A stretch of 32,444 bases of DNA, from NCBI GenBank assembly GCA_013697635.1, contig JACCWM010000052.1:1-32444 (forward strand), read 5' to 3'. The notes under the pieces are model-generated. The model made no database searches and was not told the origin of the DNA. It saw only the letters and a program-made list of their open reading frames with translations. The position numbers and the translations under genes are program-made. Source of the stretch: Lujinxingiaceae bacterium. GTDB taxonomy: Bacteria; Myxococcota_A; Bradymonadia; Bradymonadales; Bradymonadaceae. Of this stretch, positions 14,809-23,882 are shown one piece after another (the stretch's first letter is position 1; each line of letters starts with the position of its first letter).

Positions 14809-16637
14809 TTTTTCACCAGGATCTTGCCGCTTCGCGGCTTCACGCTCACCGTAACCGTGCCATCAGCCGCCACGACGAACTCTTTGTTCGCATCGTCGTC
14901 CTGAAAGACATTGACCAGAACCGTACCCGGCGCAAAGGAGACGGGCATGCCACCGCCGCCAAGGCTCGTTGCGCTCGTCTCGCTGGTCTTGCTCGCGTGA
15001 GCATTGACCACGACGAGCACCGATTCACCGTTGTACGAGCGCTCGAAGGCCACGATGCCCGCGTCCTGCTCGGTGGCCGTGCGCTCGCTCGTCCAGCGAA
15101 GCTGAAAGTTGCCGCGACGAAGCGGCGCGTACTTTTTGCGCAATTGGTTGAGCTGCTGCACGTGCTTGAAGGTCGTGCCGCTCGTATCAAACTGCGAGGG
15201 CCACATGTCCTCGCGGTTGGCCGGATCGTTGCCGCCCTCAAAATCTTGCTCCGTGCCGTAGTAGATGCACGGAATGCCATCGGCCGTCAGCAGATAGAAC
15301 AGCGCCGCGCGCAGACCTTCGACCTGGTTGAACTCGTAGAGAAAGCGCGCGACGTCGTGGTTGTCCAAAAACGTCACCAGCGCCCTGGTCGGCGCGATTC
15401 CCTGGCCGTTGGCATCGACGATGCCGTTCGGATGCGGCGTCGTGCCGTAGTTGGCCTGGCGCGCGTTGTACAAATCTTCGATCTTCTTGGTCGCGCCGCC
15501 GCGCTTGAACACGTCGTCGAACACCTGGTACTTGTGCGAGAAGTAGAAGACGCTGTCGAGCATGCCGTCCTTGGTATAGTGGCCAAGCAGCGCGTCGTCC
15601 CCATCGAAGATCTCGCCGAACATCAAGAAGTTGTTCTTACCGGCGGCCTTGAGCTCCTTTCGAACGCCCGCGGCAAACACCTTCCAAAACTCGTCCTCGA
15701 CGTGCTTGACCGTGTCGATGCGAAACCCATCGGCGTTGGTCTCCAAAATCCAGTGCGTCCACACCCGGATCATCTCTTGTTGCACCTCGGGCAAGCTCGT
15801 CTTGATGTCCTTCAAGCCGCCGGGAAAGTCCGCCAGCACGACCTGCTCGCGGTGATTCCAGCCCCACGGGGTGACCACCCGGCCCTTGCGGTTGTACCAA
15901 TCATCGTTTTGAAACACCTTGGGCATCGGCGGCACCCGGTTGTCCTCGGGCATATAGACCCAGCGGATCGGCGCAATGCCCGCCTCACCCAGGCTCGTGC
16001 GCGAGTGAATACCTCGCGGATCGAAGTCCGGATCCCACTCGGTGACCCGCACCAGATCCGAGCGCGCGCCCCCGTACTGATCGTAGACCAGCCCGGAGCC
16101 CTCGACGTGCTCGTCGGGACGCCCGTTGAGGTTGATGTCGTAGTAGAAGAGCTGCCCGATGTGATTGACCACCACATCGAAGATCACCTTGATCCCGCGC
16201 TTGTGCGACTCGGCCACCAGCTCGCGAAGCTTGTTCATGTCCCCAAAGTGCGGGTTGGTCGACACAAAATCCTGCGGCCAGTAGCCATGGTAACCCGAGA
16301 TCCCCGCGTCCTGCTCTACGTTCTTGTAGTTGGGCGAGATCCACAGCGCCGTGACACCGAGCTCTTCGATATAGTCGAGCCGGTCGATGATCCCCTGCCA
16401 GTCGCCCCCATGCCATCCCGTCGGCGCCCGCAAGTCCAGGTTGTAATCGTTGTTCTTGTCCCCGTTCTCAAAACGGTCGACCAGGATCTGATAGATGATC
16501 TCGTCGCGCCAGTCCTCGACCTCGGTCGTCATCTTCGGCGGCGCGTTGACCGGCACGTCGAAACACGACGCAACCGACCAACTGGCGAACAACAGCAGGG
16601 CGAGTAAGAGCAGACCAAGTCGCATATGACGCATCAT
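14805..16637 (-). CDS. GH13 alpha-amylase lipoprotein, 610 aa
   Basis: This is a second alpha-glucan hydrolase in the operon. The N-terminus has a hydrophobic signal and lipobox-like VASC, so a lipoprotein is likely. The barrel begins at DEIIYQILVDRFENGD. Catalytic residues are Asp308 in GFRIDTVKH, Glu342 in MFGEIFDG and Asp428 in LDNHDVARF. The calcium/substrate loop GYHGYWPQDF is also present. Unlike its downstream partner it has no N-terminal carbohydrate-binding module. ATG codons at 16637, 16634 and 16625 are all possible starts; 16625 would still leave a complete signal peptide. It lies 54 bp downstream of the porin gene and is coupled to the next GH13 gene, so three genes form one transcript. 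Confidence 0.94.
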   Translation of the reverse strand: MMRHMRLGLLLLALLLFASWSVASCFDVPVNAPPKMTTEVEDWRDEIIYQILVDRFENGDKNNDYNLDLRAPTGWHGGDWQGIIDRLDYIEELGVTALWISPNYKNVEQDAGISGYHGYWPQDFVSTNPHFGDMNKLRELVAESHKRGIKVIFDVVVNHIGQLFYYDINLNGRPDEHVEGSGLVYDQYGGARSDLVRVTEWDPDFDPRGIHSRTSLGEAGIAPIRWVYMPEDNRVPPMPKVFQNDDWYNRKGRVVTPWGWNHREQVVLADFPGGLKDIKTSLPEVQQEMIRVWTHWILETNADGFRIDTVKHVEDEFWKVFAAGVRKELKAAGKNNFLMFGEIFDGDDALLGHYTKDGMLDSVFYFSHKYQVFDDVFKRGGATKKIEDLYNARQANYGTTPHPNGIVDANGQGIAPTRALVTFLDNHDVARFLYEFNQVEGLRAALFYLLTADGIPCIYYGTEQDFEGGNDPANREDMWPSQFDTSGTTFKHVQQLNQLRKKYAPLRRGNFQLRWTSERTATEQDAGIVAFERSYNGESVLVVVNAHASKTSETSATSLGGGGMPVSFAPGTVLVNVFQDDDANKEFVVAADGTVTVSVKPRSGKILVKK

Positions 16638-16691
16638 CAGAGTCCAGTTGTAGCCCGACCCAAAGGGAAGGGGAGGTGGCGCGCTAGCCCA

Positions 16692-18311
16692 TCAATACGA
16701 AGCAGAGTTGAACCACCACTCGACCATCACACCAAGATAGTGCTGCACATCGAGCTCGCGCCGTGGATCTTGGGGCCGATAGCTGCGCTGCGCCGACTCG
16801 TTGAGCATCGACGCCGTGTAGATCAGCCGCAGCTGCGGGCGAGAATACATCGACGGCTCCATTGAAAATGCCTGGATAAACGAGAGCTTGGTTACGGCAG
16901 GCACCTCAAAGCGCGGGCTGGAATACGACTCCGTCTCGGGAAACGGCCCACCGTGCTGGCGAACCTGGTGCGAGATCTCGACGCCTGGATGAATATGGCG
17001 CGTCACATAGGCGTGCACCCGCGCCGCCACGATCGTCTCCCAGTAGTCGCGAAACGTCGATTCGCGCCCGGCCGTCGCAAAATCCTTGAAGTAGGCCCCG
17101 ACCAGCAAGCCCGCCCACGGCGTCTCCAGATTACCCGAAAGCGCCACGAGCAGCTCGCTTGCACCCTGGCTGGTCTCCTCGAGGTTGACGCCGTAAGGAA
17201 TCCCGAACTCCCCGTATGCCGCCAGGTCCGAGGCATAGCGCACGAACAAATTGGCAAACGAGCCCGCAAAAAGCCCTTCGCCTGCTGTCCAGAATCCAAG
17301 CTGCGTGCCGATCAACCACCCGTCGTCCTCGGGTACGGTGCGCTCGTTGACCCCGTCCGCCAGGCGTTGCGTGCCCTCGGGCAGGTGCTGCGACTCCCCG
17401 TAAACGGCCAGCTTGAGCCCGGTTCGCCCCTGGGGCGCAAGCCACAGTTGCTGCTCGGCGCGCCCGGAAACGATGAAGCGTTGCCGATCCAAGAACACCA
17501 CGTCGTCGGCCCCGAACTCGATACCTGGCACCCGCACGACCTGGAGCTGATACGGGTCGACGAGGCGATTGACCCCGGCATGCACCTTGATTTCGGTTCG
17601 CCCAAAATCCTGGCCCATCGCCACGCGCGTGCCACCACCAACGGTATTGAGATTGTCGAGCGGCCAAAAGTCGAGCAGGTAGACGTCGTCTCCGCGGTAC
17701 ATCCGACTGCCACCCCAAAGGCTCACATCGACCAGGCCTCCGGCCCACCCAAGCTCCGCATACAGATTGCGCATCGCCAGCGACTGCTCAAAGCGCCCCG
17801 TGTAGTGAAAGAAATCATCGAGAAAGGCCAGCGTCGCCACGACCTCCGAGTGGAAGGTCGACGTGTTGCGCTCCGGCGTCAAAAAACGCTGCCGAAACTC
17901 CAGCTCCGCGTAGCTGACCTCGTCGATTCGGCTGCCATAGGTCACCACGTTCACCGGGCGCGCCGTCGAACCCTGCAAATCCGTCGCCGCCCGCACGCGC
18001 CCGTAGGAGCCAAAGATGAACTCCGATCGAATCCCCTCGTCGACCACCGCAGCCTCGGCCTCAGCCTCAGCGACCACCGGCCCCGCCGCATCGCGACCCA
18101 GCGGCGGCCTCTCGACCACCACCGGCTCAACAACCACGGCCGCAGGCTCAGGCTGTACAACCGGCGCAGGCTCAGGCTGCTCCGGCTCGGCAGCAACCTC
18201 TTCCACCGGCTCGGCCTCAGCCTCGTTCTCGGCATAAACAAAAGATGGAAGGGCACACACCAGACAGGCGACAAGCAAACAAGAACACAGAGCACTACGC
18301 AAGATCTTCAC
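16692..18311 (-). CDS. LamB/maltoporin-like carbohydrate porin, 539 aa
   Basis: The protein has a clear signal peptide (LVACLVCALPSFVYA) and then a Glu/Pro/Val-rich linker (about 28-75). A beta-barrel follows with aromatic-rich alternating strands and a C-terminal ending MVEWWFNSASY. The segment MRNLYAELGW ... VDVSLWGGSRMYRGDDVYLLDFW closely follows the maltoporin pattern 'a-Y-v-e ... fWaGkRfYqR-D-hi-DfyyW'. The late SRPQLRLIYT resembles LamB's 'SRPe-RvfyT'. It probably admits maltodextrins released by the two amylases encoded just downstream. The acidic Pro-rich linker before the barrel is unusual for LamB and might span the periplasm or contact peptidoglycan. It is first in the operon. Assignment is by motif; a related OprB- or ScrY-like sugar porin is possible. 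Confidence 0.82.
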   Translation of the reverse strand: MKILRSALCSCLLVACLVCALPSFVYAENEAEAEPVEEVAAEPEQPEPAPVVQPEPAAVVVEPVVVERPPLGRDAAGPVVAEAEAEAAVVDEGIRSEFIFGSYGRVRAATDLQGSTARPVNVVTYGSRIDEVSYAELEFRQRFLTPERNTSTFHSEVVATLAFLDDFFHYTGRFEQSLAMRNLYAELGWAGGLVDVSLWGGSRMYRGDDVYLLDFWPLDNLNTVGGGTRVAMGQDFGRTEIKVHAGVNRLVDPYQLQVVRVPGIEFGADDVVFLDRQRFIVSGRAEQQLWLAPQGRTGLKLAVYGESQHLPEGTQRLADGVNERTVPEDDGWLIGTQLGFWTAGEGLFAGSFANLFVRYASDLAAYGEFGIPYGVNLEETSQGASELLVALSGNLETPWAGLLVGAYFKDFATAGRESTFRDYWETIVAARVHAYVTRHIHPGVEISHQVRQHGGPFPETESYSSPRFEVPAVTKLSFIQAFSMEPSMYSRPQLRLIYTASMLNESAQRSYRPQDPRRELDVQHYLGVMVEWWFNSASY

Positions 18312-18422
18312 CGTCTCAAGGTCATTACTGTCCGCTCAGCACCTACAATTGCCAGACACTACCATGGCCCCAAAGCCCAAACCAGCGAAACACAACCCCT
18401 TAGGACCTTTGCGCGCGCTCGC

Positions 18423-19283
18423 TTACGTGAGCCGCACAAAGATCGCTCGAAAAGCCGCCGGACTGATCAAAAACCCGTAGTGCGTCGCGCCGGCAATCTC
18501 CACGTTTTCGGCATGAACATAGGTCGAGTTCTCGGCATGCAGCACGATCGTATCGGCGCCACTCCAAAAGGCCGTCATCTTGGGCGCATCCTGCTCGCCC
18601 CAAAACGTCTGTGCCTCTAGCCGCTGCATGATCTCCGAGCCCGGCCGCAAGGCCAAGGTCAGGTTGGTCGCCGCAAGGCGCGCCAGATGGCTGCCGCTGT
18701 GCGGCGTGCCCAGCGTGATCACGTGCTTCACCATGCTGCGCACACCTGGATCATCCATCGCCAGGCGCGCCACCAAGCCGCCCATGCTATGGCACACCAG
18801 ATCGACGGCGCCTTCTGGATCGAGCCCGTTTTGCTCGATCACCGACTTCAAATAGGCCGCCAGATCGTAGGCCATCCACTCCAAGGTATCAGCTGCACCG
18901 AAATCCACCACATAGCTGCGCGTGCGCCCCCGACTGGCAAAATAGGCCTTCAGTGCCACGAAGTTGCCCGGATGCCCGCCCAGCCCGTGCACGAACACCA
19001 CCGGGCGGTGCCCATCCGCCGCCCTTGCCTGCAAAGGGCGCGGCCGAGGCATCAACATGCTCAAACCGACCAGCGGCAACTGATAAGCGTGCCAGCGCAG
19101 ATCCGGATCGATCGACTTGTAGGTCGAGGCCACACCTTTGCCCACGGCCGCCGCCCCGCGCTTCAAGGCCGAACCCACCCGGGCCGCCTGCGAGGCCACT
19201 GCTTCGTAATTGGCCTCTCGATGCTCGCCAACGTCAGCGCTGGCTGCGTCGATGTCGTCCTCTTTGATCCCGTCGTTCGTCAT
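18423..19283 (-). CDS. Alpha/beta-hydrolase, triacylglycerol lipase/PGAP1-like, 286 aa
   Basis: This is a serine hydrolase of the lipase class. After an acidic, helical N-terminus (about 1-85) the fold starts with VVFVHGLGGHPGNF, the oxyanion-hole motif. The nucleophile is Ser166 in the elbow CHSMGG. The likely acid is the Asp in SGADTIVLHAEN, and the likely catalytic His is in GATHYGFL. The motif TLGTPHSGSHLA is typical of bacterial lipases of the LipA/EstA type. No clear signal peptide is present, so secretion is uncertain. It begins 29 bp after the stop of the PuuD-like gene on the same strand and may be co-transcribed. The substrate is not predictable. Confidence 0.88.
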   Translation of the reverse strand: MTNDGIKEDDIDAASADVGEHREANYEAVASQAARVGSALKRGAAAVGKGVASTYKSIDPDLRWHAYQLPLVGLSMLMPRPRPLQARAADGHRPVVFVHGLGGHPGNFVALKAYFASRGRTRSYVVDFGAADTLEWMAYDLAAYLKSVIEQNGLDPEGAVDLVCHSMGGLVARLAMDDPGVRSMVKHVITLGTPHSGSHLARLAATNLTLALRPGSEIMQRLEAQTFWGEQDAPKMTAFWSGADTIVLHAENSTYVHAENVEIAGATHYGFLISPAAFRAIFVRLT

Positions 19284-19312
19284 TGCTAAGCCGTTTTACC
19301 AACGTGAGCAGA

Positions 19313-20506
19313 TCACTCACCGATATCAGCCCCTTGGCCAACCCAAACCCGCACCAGCCGGCGCTCTTCGTCGGTCATCTGCGTGAGATTGCCGATCGGC
19401 ATGTAGCCGCTGGCAATCGTCTCGGCGAGCTTGGCCGACTGCGCCGCGATCTGGCCCGGCGTCACCAGCAGCACGCCGTTTGGCGGCTGCACAAAGCCTG
19501 GCCAGCTCGGCTCGGCCGCATGACACGGCACGCAGCGCGCATTGATGATCTGGTGCACCTCCACAAACGCCACCGGCTCGCCGCGGATATCGAGCTCATC
19601 GGGCGCCATCATCACGATCAGGGCCACGATCAGCGCCGCACCGGCCGCTGGAAGCCACCACTTGACCTGGCCCTTGTGGCGCAACACAAAGAACTGGCGA
19701 ATCAGCACGCCCGCCAGCATCAAGACCACCAGCACCAGCCAGCCCTGGTCGTGCGCATAGGTGAGCGGATAATGGCTGCTGATCATCGTAAACAGCACGG
19801 GCAGCGTAAAGTAGGTATTGTGCACCGAGCGCTGCTTTCCGATGATCCCGGGCAGCGCATCGACCTCCTGGCCTGCCCGAATCTGCGCGACCATGCGCTT
19901 TTGGCCCGGGATGATGTGAAAAAAGACGTTGGCCGCCATCATCGTGCCGAGCATCGCGCCCATGTGAATGTAGGCCCCGCGCGCCGAAAATACCTGATGC
20001 AACAAAAACGCGCACAGCACCACCAGGCCAAACAGCAGCGCCGCCAGCACGCTGTCGCGGCCTCGAAACGCCCGACACAGCACGTCGTAGATCAGCCAGC
20101 CGCCGGCCAAAAAGCCTATCGAGATCCCGATCGCCGCGGCCTGCGACAGCTCCATGACGCCCGAGTCGATCAGAAAGTTCGTCGCCCCGATCCAGTAGAT
20201 CAACGCCATCAGACCCATACCGGACATCCAGGTCGTATAGGCCGGCCACTTCGACCAATGCAAATCCTCGGTCAGCGGCTCATCGGTGGGGCCGGTCAGA
20301 TACTTCTGGCTGTGATAAAATCCACCGCCGTGCACGCCCCAAAGCTCCCCAAACACCCCGCGCTTCTCATCGCCCGGCTTCTTCGAGGGCTTGAGCGACA
20401 TGTCCAACATCACAAAATAGAACGACGACCCGATCCAGGCGATGCCCACGATGATGTGCAGCCAACGAACCAGTAAATTCGCCCATTCCAGAAGGTACGC
20501 TTCCAT
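19313..20506 (-). CDS. puuD: PuuD-type membrane urate oxidase/hydroxylase with cytochrome c domain, 397 aa
   Basis: PuuD converts urate to 5-hydroxyisourate and passes electrons to the respiratory chain through its own cytochrome c domain. About eight hydrophobic helices occupy residues 10-300, starting LVRWLHIIVGIAWIGSSFYF. The short conserved motif GGGFYH is present. The C-terminal part carries one haem-binding site, CVPCH, with Cys325, Cys328 and His329, and a distal Met candidate in GYMPIGN. The ATG at 20506 fits the family N-terminus (MEAYLLEWANLLVRWLH); a GTG at 20554 would add 16 residues. No other purine-degradation gene is in the window. Confidence 0.92.
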   Translation of the reverse strand: MEAYLLEWANLLVRWLHIIVGIAWIGSSFYFVMLDMSLKPSKKPGDEKRGVFGELWGVHGGGFYHSQKYLTGPTDEPLTEDLHWSKWPAYTTWMSGMGLMALIYWIGATNFLIDSGVMELSQAAAIGISIGFLAGGWLIYDVLCRAFRGRDSVLAALLFGLVVLCAFLLHQVFSARGAYIHMGAMLGTMMAANVFFHIIPGQKRMVAQIRAGQEVDALPGIIGKQRSVHNTYFTLPVLFTMISSHYPLTYAHDQGWLVLVVLMLAGVLIRQFFVLRHKGQVKWWLPAAGAALIVALIVMMAPDELDIRGEPVAFVEVHQIINARCVPCHAAEPSWPGFVQPPNGVLLVTPGQIAAQSAKLAETIASGYMPIGNLTQMTDEERRLVRVWVGQGADIGE

Positions 20507-20704
20507 ATCTACCCACTCAGTCGTCAACTCAGCAGCGCCGACCAAAGCCGGCACGACAAAAAAACTTCGCCCACCATAAAGGTGTCACGATGCCCTGACA
20601 ACCTTGCGGGGGGACGGTGGCGCCCCGGGCTTGCAATCCCTTCGCAACTGTACGACAAATTGGCAAGCCAGCCGTGCCCGATGCCCACAATCCACAAAGC
20701 CGCC

Positions 20705-21658
20705 ATGAATCGATTCGTTTGCTCGACCCTGTTGTTCAGCCTGCTCATCGCCGCGCCCGCACTGGCCTCGGACCACGCGGGCGTGGTCGCCGGGCTGGCC
20801 TTGCAAACCCTGCCGCCCGATGGCGGCTACGGCACGCAACCGCTCCGTGAGGCGGCGCGCTTTGAGGACTTTGGGGAGGAGGGAACAGCGGCGGATCGCC
20901 GCGCGCGGGACTATGCGCTCAGCGAGCGCGTTATCAACCTGCCCTCGGCCACTACCATGGAGCAGGGCACCTGGTTGGCCTCGAGCTTCAACTTCATGGG
21001 CAATCAGCTCGCTTATGCAGGCAGTGACGACGTGCTCTGGGCGCTTGGCGTCGTGCTGCCGGCCTACGGCGATTTCTACACGCTTGGCTCGGCCAAGTGG
21101 GCATTCTTTCGTTCCCAGGATATTGTCGTCTCGCTGATGCCGTTTACGGCCTATCGCTCAGGCTCGGGCTTGCTAAAATCCTCGGATTGGGGCATCGGAG
21201 CGAGCCTGTTGGCCGATCTGGTGGTCACCGAGCGCCTGGTGTTGAACGGCGGTGTGATCGGGCACGCATCGATCTTCAACTCGGCCACCGCTGCACGTGA
21301 CTACAGCGCCTGCGCATCGCGCGCCGACTACTTGCGCGGCGATTGCATCACCACCAGCAGCTTGTCGAGCTTTGCACCGCCCGGCGGCCACTGGCTGGCA
21401 GCCTACGTGGGCACGAGCTATTTCGCGCTGTCCTGGCTGAGCCTGCACACGGAGTTTGTCGCCAGCGCCTTTGCCGGCGATTTCCTCGAAAAGCGGCGCT
21501 TCAGGCGCGGACAGGGCGTCTTTGCCACCCCCTTTGGCGCGGGCTTTGCCGGTGCCGGTGGTGTCGGACTGCACTTTGGCGATTTGAGTTTGCAGATGGC
21601 CATTTACGCCAGCGACTCCACTGCGCTGCCCTCGGTCACCGCGGCCTACAAATTCTAA
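20705..21658 (+). CDS. Predicted outer-membrane beta-barrel protein, 317 aa, unknown function
   Basis: I do not recognise a named family. The start at ATG 20705 gives a classic signal peptide (FVCSTLLFSLLIAAPALA, cleavage before SDHAG). The frame is open to 20582 upstream, but that would bury the signal. The mature part has many short amphipathic segments with Gly/aromatic turns (GTWLASSFNFMGNQLAYAG, GLHFGDLSLQMAIYAS) and ends in a hydrophobic residue pattern with terminal Phe (TAAYKF), a common feature of outer-membrane barrels. It is divergent from the PuuD gene and lies 37 bp before the aminotransferase gene on the same strand. Confidence 0.75.
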   Translation: MNRFVCSTLLFSLLIAAPALASDHAGVVAGLALQTLPPDGGYGTQPLREAARFEDFGEEGTAADRRARDYALSERVINLPSATTMEQGTWLASSFNFMGNQLAYAGSDDVLWALGVVLPAYGDFYTLGSAKWAFFRSQDIVVSLMPFTAYRSGSGLLKSSDWGIGASLLADLVVTERLVLNGGVIGHASIFNSATAARDYSACASRADYLRGDCITTSSLSSFAPPGGHWLAAYVGTSYFALSWLSLHTEFVASAFAGDFLEKRRFRRGQGVFATPFGAGFAGAGGVGLHFGDLSLQMAIYASDSTALPSVTAAYKF

Positions 21659-21695
21659 CGGCGTTCAACCTCCGCTCTTTCAAATCGGATCGCTC

Positions 21696-23102
21696 ATGCA
21701 AGGCAGCTCGCTTCCCATCATCAAGACCGCCATACCCGGCCCACGCTCGGTTGAGCTCGTCGACGAGCTCAGCCGCACCGAGTGCCCCGCGATCACGGCG
21801 CGACGCGCGCGCCGCACGCTCGAGAGCGGCGTTCCCCAGGATCCGATCGTCTGGCACAAGGCCAAAGGCGCAAACGTCGAGGACGTCGACGGCAACGTCT
21901 ACGTCGACCTGACAGCGGCCTTCGCCGTCGCCGGCCTTGGCCACGGCCACCCCCGCGTTCTGGCCGCAGCCCACGCCCAGCTCGACCAGCTCGTGCACGC
22001 CATGGGCGACGTCTATCCAAGCGACCAGAAGATCGCCTTTTGCAAGCGCCTGGCCGAGCTCACGCCCGCAGATCTCCAGCAATCGATCCTCGGGCTCTCC
22101 GGCTCGGACGCCGTCGAAGCCGCCCTAAAGACCGCCGCCATTCACACCGGACGCCCCGGCATCATCGCCTTCTGGGGCGGATACCACGGCCTCTCCTACG
22201 GCGCGCTCGCGGCCACCAGCTACCGCAACAGCTTTCGAAAGCCCTTCATCGCCCAGCTCAACCCCCATGTTCGCCACATCCCCTATCCCGATCTCTACCG
22301 CCCGCCCTTTGGTCTTGCACACAGCGCCACCCCGACCGAGATCTCCAACGCCTGCCTGGCTCACCTGCGCGCCATGCTCAGCTCGCCGGCCACCGGCAGC
22401 GAGGAGATCGGCGCCCTGATCATCGAGCCCATCCAGGGGCGCGGCGGCGAGGTGGTACCACCGTCGGGCTTTTTGGCCGGGCTGCGCGCGCTGTGCGACG
22501 AATTTGGTCTGGTCCTGATCTTCGACGAGATTTTTAGCGGCTTTGGCCGCACCGGAGCGATGTTCGCCTGCGATCACGAGTGCGTCGTGCCCGACATCTT
22601 GTGCGTCGGCAAGGGCATGGCCGGCGGCTTTCCCCTCTCAGCCGCCATCGGAAAACCCCAGATCATGGCCTCCTGGGGCCTCTCGTCGGGCGAGTCGATC
22701 CACACCTCGACCTTCCTCGGAAACCCTTTGGGCTGCGCCATGGCCCTCGCTGTGCTCGACGTGCTCGTCGAAGAGAACTGGCCAAGACGCGTCGCCATCC
22801 TTGGCGACGTCCTGCTCGCACGCCTTCAAAAGCTCCAGAGCCGCTTCCCCGACTTGATTGGCGAGGTCCGCGGCCGCGGCCTCATGCTCGGCATCGATCT
22901 TGTCATCGATCCCGCCACGCGTGCGCCGCATCCCAACCTCGCCATCGAGCTCATGGATCACTGCCGCAGCCGCGGCTACCTCGTCTTGCCCAGCGGAATC
23001 CACGGCAACGTGCTCGCCATCTCACCGCCCTTTGTCATCACCGACGCCCAGCTCGACGGCTTCTTCACCGTCTTGGAAGAGGGGCTCGCCCGCCATCCCT
23101 AG
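21696..23102 (+). CDS. Class III (aspartate aminotransferase family) PLP-dependent aminotransferase, 468 aa
   Basis: This is a fold-type I aminotransferase of the acetylornithine/4-aminobutyrate group, moving an amino group from an omega-amine to a keto acid. The glycine loop GLSGSDAVEAALKTA, the motif FWGGYHGLSYGALA, the acidic pair IFDEIFSGFGRTG and the PLP lysine Lys306 in VGKGMAGGFPLSAA are all visible. TSTFLGNPLGCAMALAVL marks the phosphate-binding segment. Length (468) is a little above GabT (about 430 aa). The substrate cannot be assigned; 4-aminobutyrate, ornithine and diaminobutyrate are all compatible with the motifs. Its stop overlaps the stop of the convergent gene by four bases. 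Confidence 0.92.
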   Translation: MQGSSLPIIKTAIPGPRSVELVDELSRTECPAITARRARRTLESGVPQDPIVWHKAKGANVEDVDGNVYVDLTAAFAVAGLGHGHPRVLAAAHAQLDQLVHAMGDVYPSDQKIAFCKRLAELTPADLQQSILGLSGSDAVEAALKTAAIHTGRPGIIAFWGGYHGLSYGALAATSYRNSFRKPFIAQLNPHVRHIPYPDLYRPPFGLAHSATPTEISNACLAHLRAMLSSPATGSEEIGALIIEPIQGRGGEVVPPSGFLAGLRALCDEFGLVLIFDEIFSGFGRTGAMFACDHECVVPDILCVGKGMAGGFPLSAAIGKPQIMASWGLSSGESIHTSTFLGNPLGCAMALAVLDVLVEENWPRRVAILGDVLLARLQKLQSRFPDLIGEVRGRGLMLGIDLVIDPATRAPHPNLAIELMDHCRSRGYLVLPSGIHGNVLAISPPFVITDAQLDGFFTVLEEGLARHP

Positions 23103-23713
23103 CTGCGCTGAGAAATCTCGCGTGCGATCATCAGCAACGGCGACGCCACGTTGACCGGCAACTCCTCATCGGTCACCGCGACCAGCGCCGGCTCAACAGG
23201 CTCAAAACCGCTCGCCTCGCGTGCCGTGACCTTGGTCTGCACCACGAAGTTGCCCTCTTCGCCGGCGATCACCAGCCAGACGGGCCAGGGGGTGTCCTTC
23301 TTGGATCCGGTCGAAAGAATCTCGGCCGGAACGCTGTTCGCAAAAATCGACACCCTCGGCTTGGAGAGCGCGCGCACGACCTGGCCGTCTTCGCGCCAGA
23401 GGAACTCGTCGTCGCTGAGCACGATCTCGCGCACGACCTCCTGGCGGTAGTGGGTCTGCAGCTTGAAAAACGGCCGCATGAAGTAAAAGAGCACGGTCCA
23501 AGTCGTGATCACGATCAGCGAAAAGACCAGCGCCATCACCGGCTCGTTGACCACGCCCTGGTGGGCGCGAAGGGCGGCAAAAGCGACGACGGCCGCGCCC
23601 CCGGCAAGTCCCATGCGCAAGGGATGCTCGGAGAGCTGTCGAAGCAGCGCGCCGGCCGGGCCGGTGCGCGGCTTCTGCACGATCGTTCGGTAGGAGATGT
23701 GTACGTCGGACAT
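23099..23713 (-). CDS. Hypothetical membrane protein, 204 aa
   Basis: No known family recognised. Two hydrophobic segments (GLAGGAAVVAFAALRA and PVMALVFSLIVITTWTVLFYF) are followed by a soluble C-terminal half of about 110 residues. That half holds a PH-like pattern of beta strands (EIVLSDDEFLWRE, PWPVWLVIAGEEGNFVVQTKV). The ATG at 23713 is preferred because it gives a compact N-terminus. It would be an inner-membrane protein with a cytosolic domain. It is convergent with the aminotransferase gene and divergent from the KAS III gene. Confidence 0.72.
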   Translation of the reverse strand: MSDVHISYRTIVQKPRTGPAGALLRQLSEHPLRMGLAGGAAVVAFAALRAHQGVVNEPVMALVFSLIVITTWTVLFYFMRPFFKLQTHYRQEVVREIVLSDDEFLWREDGQVVRALSKPRVSIFANSVPAEILSTGSKKDTPWPVWLVIAGEEGNFVVQTKVTAREASGFEPVEPALVAVTDEELPVNVASPLLMIAREISQRS

Positions 23714-23882
23714 GGTCTGCCTTGGCTCGAGCGCTCGGGCTCTTGAATGCGCTGGCAGTCCATAGTCCAACGCGCTTGCTGTGGTCAACGCCCGCGACGT
23801 GAAAACGGTCGTGGCTTGCACGCCCTCAACGCGCTATAGTTGTTTTATCTACCCGCACCAATTTTCTCCTTGGCCATTCACC

